Assembly: GCA_965223435.1 (NCBI GenBank)
Contig: CBDCWQ010000013.1
Coordinates: 21,350 to 85,349, forward strand
Reading direction: 5' to 3'
DNA from: CBDCWQ01 sp965223435
GTDB taxonomy: Bacteria; Myxococcota; Kuafuiibacteriia; Kuafuiibacteriales; Kuafuiibacteriaceae
Length of the DNA stretch: 64,000 bases
Shown: piece after piece, positions 9,001 through 18,000 of the stretch
How positions within the stretch are numbered: the stretch's first letter is position 1
Layout of the letters: every line of letters starts with the position of its first letter
Program-made: the position numbers and the translations under genes
Notes under the pieces: generated by a model
Told to the model about the DNA's origin: nothing
The model's input: only the letters and a program-made list of their open reading frames with translations
The model's database searches: none

Positions 9001-12000
9001 AATAGGTGTCCGGTGGTACGTCTCGCCCTACAAACATCGTTTCCAGGCCGGGGCCGGTCTCAGTACCCAAGCTCAATAGATGGCCGACCCCAATCGATCC
9101 CGCAATCGTGGTCGCCGCAAGCTCCGGGGGAAGTCGCAGCATGTCATCGACAAAGCGGGTGGCCAAACTGGCCGCTTTACTGACCGTCTTCCCCTTCAGC
9201 AACACCACGCGCGAGAGCGCTCCATCCACTGCCGTCACGGCCCCCTCTTGACCAAACGACGACGAATTTTCACGGGTGCCTGCACTCAAACCCTCGATGG
9301 ACACCGACTCCGAGTACACAATCGGCGCGCGATTCGGACGCTCTTTCGGTGGGACCGTGCCAACGGGCGTCTTGTACGCCAATTGATCGACAAACGTGTT
9401 CAAAAGCTCTCCAAAGAGAGCTTTGGGGTGGGGCAACGTATCGCCCGCCGGAACTTCGTCCGGTCTAATCTCGACCGTGACCGAAATTTCCTCACCGTCA
9501 TTTAGGCTTCTAATAAACTCAAGGAGCGTCTCTTTCGCTATCCGGCTCTTGACCCAATCGGAGTCCACAATCGAAATAGCGCTTTTGGTCGAGACCAGCG
9601 TATGCCCATCGCTTGCCAACCGTTGCGCGTCCAGGAGGGAAACAAGCCGCTCGAGGGGCAAACCACTGCCCCCCAGGTTGAACTCAACCGCGTTTCGGGT
9701 CCTGCTGACCTGCCCATACCATTGTGGGTTCCAGACGGCCGGATACAACGTGTCGCCATCCTCCGTACGAAAAACATACTCGATATGATCTCCAGGCCGG
9801 CCCCTGCGCTTTTTGTATAGAGCCACAATCACTTGCGCTGGCCCAAATGGATGGTCCAAAGAAACCATCACCCGCCTCATGGCCGCATCAAAGCTCGCCT
9901 TCAGGTTCACGAAGGTTGTGGGCAATCGGAAAGGAGGCAACCTCGCAACCGTCACCTGCTCGTCGAGCGGAATGCCCTCAATTTTTCGATTCAGGATATC
10001 GATGAGCTCAGGAATGCTGCCCGCCGACCGGTTCAAGTCCTTTTTGAACTCGTTCTGAATCGCAGGATGCACAGAAAAAACCTGCCCCTGTGGAATCCAC
10101 TGCCGAAACGCGGCAAAAAGGCGGTCGAGGTCTATCTGACCTTCACGCTCAAAAGCAGCAAAGCCTTGCACCGACAGCGAGTTGAGAAACGCGCGAAAGG
10201 TGACCGCCCAGTCCCGCAGCGCGGCCAGCTCGCGCTTTCGCAACGAGCGCAACACGTAGCGACAATCGATGTCGAACTGGTGAAACGGGAATACGCCCAT
10301 TTCAAAGGGCGTCAGTTCTTTCTTCTTGCTGAGCTCTCGTCGGTTGCGATCGATGATCGCCACGTGCGCCAGACGCCCCTGCCTTTTGAGAACATCGCTT
10401 TCGACGCTCCCGATCCTGATCTGGTCAAGGATCTGAGGATCTTGGCTGCAATAAAACACCAGAATTTGATCCGCAACAAATTGGAGATCCGACTCGATCG
10501 GAAAGTAACCCGCGATGGGATCAAACGGCAAAAGCCGAACGCCAGACGAGGCACCCGCCGTATCCATGGGGCCTTGGGCCCGAACGATGGGCGCCCCCTC
10601 GCCTACCCGAAAAGACGCTGGATCGGCTGCAATGCGCTCGGCTTGCTCCAGGCCAAACTCCCCTTCGATGCTAAGCCCAACCCAAAACAAGAAAATCGAC
10701 TGCATCGATTCGGGAAGCCTCAAGACCCAACTTTCGGCCTTCTTCCACCGGGGGTGATTTCGAATCGATGCATCGATGAGCTCGAACCGCGTATGGCTGG
10801 TCTTGAGCGCGTGCACCTCAAAAAACACATCGTCTTCAGACTGAAGCACGCCATAAGATCCCAAAGACGGGTCCTCGACGCCAAACCAATCGGCGGTCAC
10901 ATGGTAGATTCGGTCGTCATCAAAAGCGACCGTCGACGCTCCGCGTGAATCGACACCCTCGGCTCTGCCGGTGATGATCTGGACCTCGGCCCGAATCTTG
11001 TTTTCGTCTGCAAACACACCGCCGATGGGACCAAGCAAATCTTGGCTCCGTACATGACCCACGAACTCCCATCGTTCGCTGTCCGGAGGCGCTCGCCCGA
11101 CGAAGATGGACAACAAACCTCCATCGATCTCAAGCCCAAGGCTCGCGGCATAGGAAAGTGCCGGCACAATGGTGGCTGCGGTGGCCAACTCGGGCGGTAA
11201 TCCCAAGAGCCCATCGAGCTTGTTGGCCAACGCCTTCAGTGCATGGGTCGCGGGCTTGGTGCGAAAAAATGGACCCCGCAGATTCATCAGCGCGGAAACG
11301 GGCGCGTGCTCACCCCCCACGACACCTCCTTTGCCCATCAAAGCGTGGTGGCGCGCCAAGGTATCCTCAGAAGACACCGGGGACCGTGAGGTCTCTTTAA
11401 TGAAATACGGACTTTCGGGGGAGACAAACACAAAACCAGACTTCGCACCGGCCAGCTCTTCGGGCTTCAGAAAAGCCCCTTGGGCCATAGAATCAAACAC
11501 CGCTTCGCTCAGCTTCCCGGTTCGCATCATCAGATGGACCGAAAACGCGTCCAGTTGAGATCCGCCTCCGCGGCCCATCGCCGACGCCACCGCCAGCAGG
11601 TCGCCCCCGTAGTAGGTATTGATAAACCGACGCAGTAACCGAACGTTTTCTTGCAGGTCCCAGGGCTCAACGTAACCCGAAGCTTCATCGTCCTTCGCTT
11701 CCGACGGTTCCCTCGCCCCATACAGGAGGGTGGCGAAGTCAAACGCCACGACCCGGTCGTTCAGGACCACCTCTTGGGCGAGTCGGCCACCCAAAAGCGC
11801 TCTCATTTCAAGACCCAAGCGGCTCCAGTATTCCGGAGCACCGCGGTTCTCGAGGTCGATGAGATCGATACCATCCACCGCATATCGGCCCAGACGGCCG
11901 TCGGTTGCGGCGCCAACCGCGTCTTGCCACACCGCTCTGAGGGACAACGGGCTTGATCCCATCGTTGCGGCTTGGCCCTTCGAGAGGTGGTCGTAAACCG

Positions 12001-15000
12001 AGGGGCTCATCTCGCCTCCCAGCGCGTCCAGGTTCCCAAGGTGAGTGAAAGACCCGTCTGGCGCGGGCACCCGCAGTGGCCCGGTGGTCTCAGCCGGCCG
12101 CACGACTCGACGACCCCACCACATCAAATCAAATTCGTCGTCAAGGTGCTCTATGTCCATGGCCAGCGCCGAGGCCTCATTGGGCCCCAGGCGCTCCTTC
12201 AAAACGGTGGCAAAACGGTCCTGAGCAACCTCGCAGCCAAAGCCCAGGGCCGTAGCAACCTCGTCGCGCTTGAGGAGACTCGGCGAGCGCTGGCACAGGT
12301 TTTGGAGCAGATCGACGGTTTCGAGAACCCTCTCTTCGTAAGGAACCGCCCTAAAGGCCCTCGGCCACTCGGCCAAGGGCACCACGTCGCGGTACTGCCC
12401 AAAGACAAACGCCATTTGAATCAGACGGTGGAAGAGCGCATCAAACACGTGCGGGTGGTCGTCGGACATCAACAGCGCGGCCAGGGTCTCGGCATAGTCC
12501 CGCTGGAGCCGCCCTCGAACCTCTATCATTGCGGGACCACCGTCGTGCGCCATCCAACGGAGGCGGTCGCGATTTTCAAAAGTCATCGGCCCCCCACGGA
12601 CTCCGAACACCCCCGCGGGATTGTCCACAAGTTGCCTGCCCGCCCACGAAGGAATATCGGAACCCTCCGACTCCGGCCACGCTTCAAGCGCGCGCCACGC
12701 AAGTTCATCAAGACGTGGGTCAAACGCCGCCGCCGCTCTCAGCGCCAAGGCCCTGAAAAAGAAGGTCTGCGAGAAATCTCGCCGAACCGAGGTCGATGTT
12801 AAAGGCGCGGATGGCCGATGCCATTCTTGGAGCAGACGTTCCAGCGACCGCCGGGTTCGATCGAAGTCCTTGGGATCCCCAAACTCGAGGCCATACAGAA
12901 GATATAAGGCGGCGGCAGCCGCCTCGTCGGGGCCTTGCGCCGAGGCGGTAGGCGGCGCCACCCGGCCATCGTCGTGAAGCCACACAAACGCAAGGGGACG
13001 CCCTGCGCCATCCGAATCCCAAAAGTGGGCGGCAATGGCCTGCCGAACCTGAGCCAATTGTTGTTCAAGAAAAACGCGGGTGTTCTCATCGCCCCACCAC
13101 ACGCCCAAGAGTTCGCGAAGGGCAAACGCGCCATAAACGTGATCTTGGAGGGACAGAAGCCTGAACCGAGGAAACGCAACCTCCGAAGAGGACGACGCAA
13201 AAGCCTCGGGAGGCACACCGAGCTGAAAACCCATTTGAGCAGGATCCCCTCCCCCGCTCAAAAACAGCCCTTCTTCCCCACCTACCCCGTAAAGACGGTG
13301 GATGGATCGAACCACATCCGCCAATCGTTCGAGCACGGAGCCTAGGGCGTAGTCCGGTCCACGCGCCGCCTGACGACTGACGGCGTAGATGCTCAGAAAC
13401 TGGGGACCAACCTGGTAGTAGGGAGCCAACGGTTGGCCTGTTGCCGAAAAGACCGCAAAAGGAAACTGATCAAAAGTCCCGCCGGGTGCCGTAAACGAAT
13501 GTACAGTCGACATCAATCCCTCGACCCACCGCCCATAACGCCCCGAAACGCTGGGTGCACTCAGTCCGGCCATAAGAGCAAGCGCCTGATCCTCAACAAA
13601 GGTGACCGCGTCAACGCCCCTCTCTTGGGGGTCTTCGCCAAGTTTCGACACCAGTAAACCGCTCGAGATCTCACCCTCGTCGGCCGAAGCCACCACCTTC
13701 GGCGGGTCGACGGAAACATCGACCAGCTCATAGCGATGCCGCCCCCCAAAGCGGTGGTTAAAGGACCACCCCGGTCGCATGGTGTAGCCCCAACGCCCGG
13801 TGCTCGCCACCGCCACACCCCGAGAGATGTCGACGAGGCGGGCGATAGGCCGGCCGGACACCTCCCCTTCATCCCCCGTCCACCCCACAACTTCTAGACT
13901 CGGATAGCCCGGGTCACCTTCCGTGTAAGAAAGGCTGAATCCTCCGTCGCGGGCTGGCAAGGTTTCGCCCACGAACCACTCCCGGTCATCCATCAGAACC
14001 GACAGCATCACCCGATAGTTCGGAAGCTGAGCCGCATGAACCCGGCCTTCGAAAACAAAAGAAACCTCGTCGAGTGCCCCATTCCAGTTCAGCGCTTGGG
14101 TCCAGCCCTCGGGCGGGCTCCTTTTTGCGCGGACGGACACTTCCATCCAGTCTTTGTTGATCGGGACATCACGAATCTCGGTCAACGTAGGTGCAGTCGC
14201 ATCGAGGGCGTAGACCTCGGAGATGGCCAAGCGCTCTTCGCCCCCACTGTCCCGAATCCACAAGCGAACCCGAAAGTCTCCGGTGTATCCAAAAAGGTTG
14301 ACAACACCATCGGACGGCTCTCTTAGACCGTCTTCAGCGCTTCGCTCCCCAAAATTGGGCACAAACAAGCGGTCCGCCCCCAGACCGTGGGTCGCCGCTT
14401 GGAGCTTTTCCCAGGCGTCCTTCACCGACGCCGCGTGCTTTTTGTAGTCAACCCCACGCGCATAGTTGCCCAAGGGTCGATCAAGCGATCTTTGCCGCTC
14501 GCGGTCATCATCAAACACGTCGATGTACCAGATCACCGCAGTGCTGGACTCGAGCAAAGTCATCAAGTCTTGAATGCGACGGCTTGAATACGGGAAGCCA
14601 TTGTCCCGAACGAAGCGCTGCATATGGAACCACAGAGTGTCCGCTTCATCCAAAAATGCCTGGCTCTTCGGGTGCTCCGGAAGCGCATCCACAAACCGCC
14701 GGATCCCGAGAATCAATCCCGCCGTAGCCTCCAAGTGATAGAGCTTTTCGTTTTCGTCGCTTTGGCGAATATACGGATCTGAAAAACTGTTGGGGAAGTA
14801 GTGGGTCCCTCGGTACACGCTGCCGTTAAAGGGCAGCTCTTTGACAAAGCTCTCGACGGTGTATTCGAGACATTCGGCCAGTTGCGTTCGTTCTTGCTCA
14901 TTCAATTTATTGTAGTTCACCGACAAAGATAGCCAACTGCAGTTGTCGATGGCCGTATGGTTGTCGGCCTGAAATGTGTTGTCCACAAACACACCACCGG

Positions 15001-18000
15001 TCAAAAACCGCCGCTTTTGAGGGTCCCACAGCTTCTCGAAGACCGCGTCCTTTAAGCTTTGACGCCAATCATCAAGTTGTTCGAACAAATCGTGGTCTTC
15101 AGGGGGCAACCACGGCCTGAGCTGTGTCCGGTGGGTTAGCGCGTGATTGAGGACACTCAGAACGTCAAGATTGTGCTCGGTGACCACGTTCTCAGCCCGC
15201 GCCGTTTCTTTGAGGATCCCAAACGCATGCGCGCTCAAGACCCTGGCATCGATCGGCGTACAGGTCCCATCGTCTTCCCGAACGCAGCGAGCCACTTCTG
15301 GAGGGTTTTTTTCGTCTATTTCCGCGTAGCCAATGGCATCGAGAATATCGTAGTAGGCCCATTCAATGCCGGTGTTCTCCTCGAGCCCAAGCCGATGGGG
15401 CGCCTTTGCGTTTTTCAGACCCTCGGTGCTGTACCCTGCGGTCATCAGACCCCCACGCCGATGGGTCTTGAGCCCGCGAAGCGCCGAGAAATAGCAGGAT
15501 GCAATACGGGACTGGCTGTCGGGGTCAAGCCCTTGAAGAAAAAGCCGAGAACTCAGGTACGAACCCAGACCATGAACCGCCCACGCGTTGGCACCTGTCA
15601 CCAAACGGGCGTCTTCCCAATTGTCGCCGTTGGTATTCCAAGAAAAAGGCCACCCTAAAAGTTCGTAGGGCTCTCCCGAAGAGGCGCTTTTTGATCCCCC
15701 ACCGGTTTTTGCGTGTGTACACAAAAAGTCGGCCAACGGGGCCGCTCGGGCGTCGTTCCGCCGCGCAAACTGCGCAAGGGTGATGCCCTGGGTATAGGCC
15801 CACACCCGGTCAAATCGGGCCAAATGGGCCGAATCGTGATTCTCAACGTCTCCGCGATACTCTCGCTGCGCGCCCAAGGTGTCGCTGTACAGTTCATCAC
15901 GAAGCTGTATCGCTCGAGCATAGTTGCCCATCGCGTTGGGCGCGCGCAAAAGCTTCGGGGCAGAGCCGAGCTCGGTCGAAGCAGGCTCAAGCGCTGCGAG
16001 TGAAGCCAAAAGCGGCGTCCCCGCTTCGGAAAACTCTGACCAAATCACCTGGCTGGGCGAAACCTCGCTCGCCGCGCGTTCAGCCACGACAGCCGCGATG
16101 GACTCCGTAGCCGAGCCGCCATAAGCAAGGTCCAAGGTCGTGCCCGTGTCTCCTTCGCCGCACGCGGGGCTCAACATCGAAAACGGGTCCACACATTCGA
16201 GCACAACCGGAGCAACCTGATGGGCAACCACATCATCGGGTACCGTAAGAACCAAACGACTCTCCCTTGGTCCGGATGCCAAGGCCCGCGCACTGACAAT
16301 CTGTCTTTCATCCGGGCTGCCGTTCGAGTCCACCCACGTGCTCAAAAAGAGGGCGCCATGGCTCGCCACCCGAGGCCCGCCCCCTAAGTTGTCAACGCCC
16401 CTACCGTGTTCTTCTTGCTGGATGACGCTCGGTGGACCTCGGCTGACGGGAATCGAAACGAAACCGTGTCCGGTCGGGCCTGAAACCTCTTCATCCGGCT
16501 CCGACGGGGCATCCCCCGGAGCCGGCGGCGGCAAAGCCTCGAACTCCGCATCACCGACCGAGACCAGTGCGCCAAGGGTGTCCAGCGATTCGCGCACCAC
16601 CTGGACCTGTCGGCCATTCGCCAACCCTTGGCGGTACACAACCGCAAAGGTTCCGTCGTCGGCAATACTGAGATCGGGAAGATGGCCGGTGGCCACCGTG
16701 ACCGGAGACGACCAAAAGTCGTCCCCCGGCCTCAAAAAGCTCATTTCTATAGGGTTGCCGACGGCGCTGTGGGTATCATCGGATGAACCCTTTTCGTACA
16801 CCACCACAACCGTGCCATCGGACGCGGAGCCGATCCGCGGAAAGGACAACCCGGTCGCAGCATCCTTTCGAAGGGCCAAGGACGCATCGTCGCAACCCCG
16901 AGCCTCATCGGCCTCCCCTAAAAAGGTATCGACCGTGTGAATGCGCCACTTTTGGAGGACCCCGTCTTGCCAAGTACCCTGCTTCCAACCGGTCTCGACC
17001 CGCACATCCTTCGGCTCAAGCTGGACGAGGTCGTCCACAAGCGTGGGAACGAGACGCCTTTTTTGCTGCTCCTCAGACCACGCGCCTTTTTCAAGGGGCC
17101 GCTGGGCCACTTTGATTTGGTCTCGTTCGTCCCAAGTGCCTTCGTACAAGTAGGAATACCAAGCTCGGCTGTGCGCCCGCGTGTGGTCATACGAATAAAA
17201 ATCCTCGGCCTTCTGAAACCCCTGGGCATAGCCGGATTCGCGCAATTCGCGCGCGTAGAGCGCTTCTTCGTTGTCCGGAGGAGACGGAGCGCATGCATAC
17301 CCATCCTTTTTCCAGGAACGCCTGAACCCGCGTTGGTGGGCGATGGACCCAGGCATCAAACAACCATCAGGAACGTCCGGACGCCCACGCGGCCTGACGT
17401 AGGGCCCTTTGGCCGCCGTCCAGTCTGGATTGGGCACCGGAAGGTGATCGAAAAGCCGTGTCTGGTGCGCCACGATACTGATTTTTTCGTCGTCCACTTC
17501 CAGGGAGGGGTTCTCGACATAGGCCCGCTCTGTCCTCAGAAGGTACACACCAAAGGGCCGATTTTCGTGGCTGGAGTCCGGCTCAAGGGCCAGCGAATAC
17601 CGCTCATCGATGGGCGGTGCACAAACACAAGGGAGGCCCTTACACTTTTGCTCCCCGTATGCCCGGCTGTAGTGAACCACTTCGTCATTCACCCGCCGTT
17701 TGGTTTCGTCAAATACGTTTTCAGGCGGGCCCTGTAGATCTTTGACGTAGTAAACTCGATGGCTTTCACCCCAGACGAGATGAACGTGCCCGAGCGAATC
17801 GATGCCTACGTCAATGCCCCTCTTCCAGTCGTTGTTTGCCCGGACGGTCGTGGGCGACGGATGAAAGCTTTTGCCACCATCCTCGCTGACCACAGCCCGT
17901 ACCCAGGACCTGCCGGGCGATTCGGTAGACCCGAGCTCCCTCTCGATCCAGGCGGCGACCACGTGCTCTTTGTGCGCCGCCACCGCAACCTGTGCGACCT

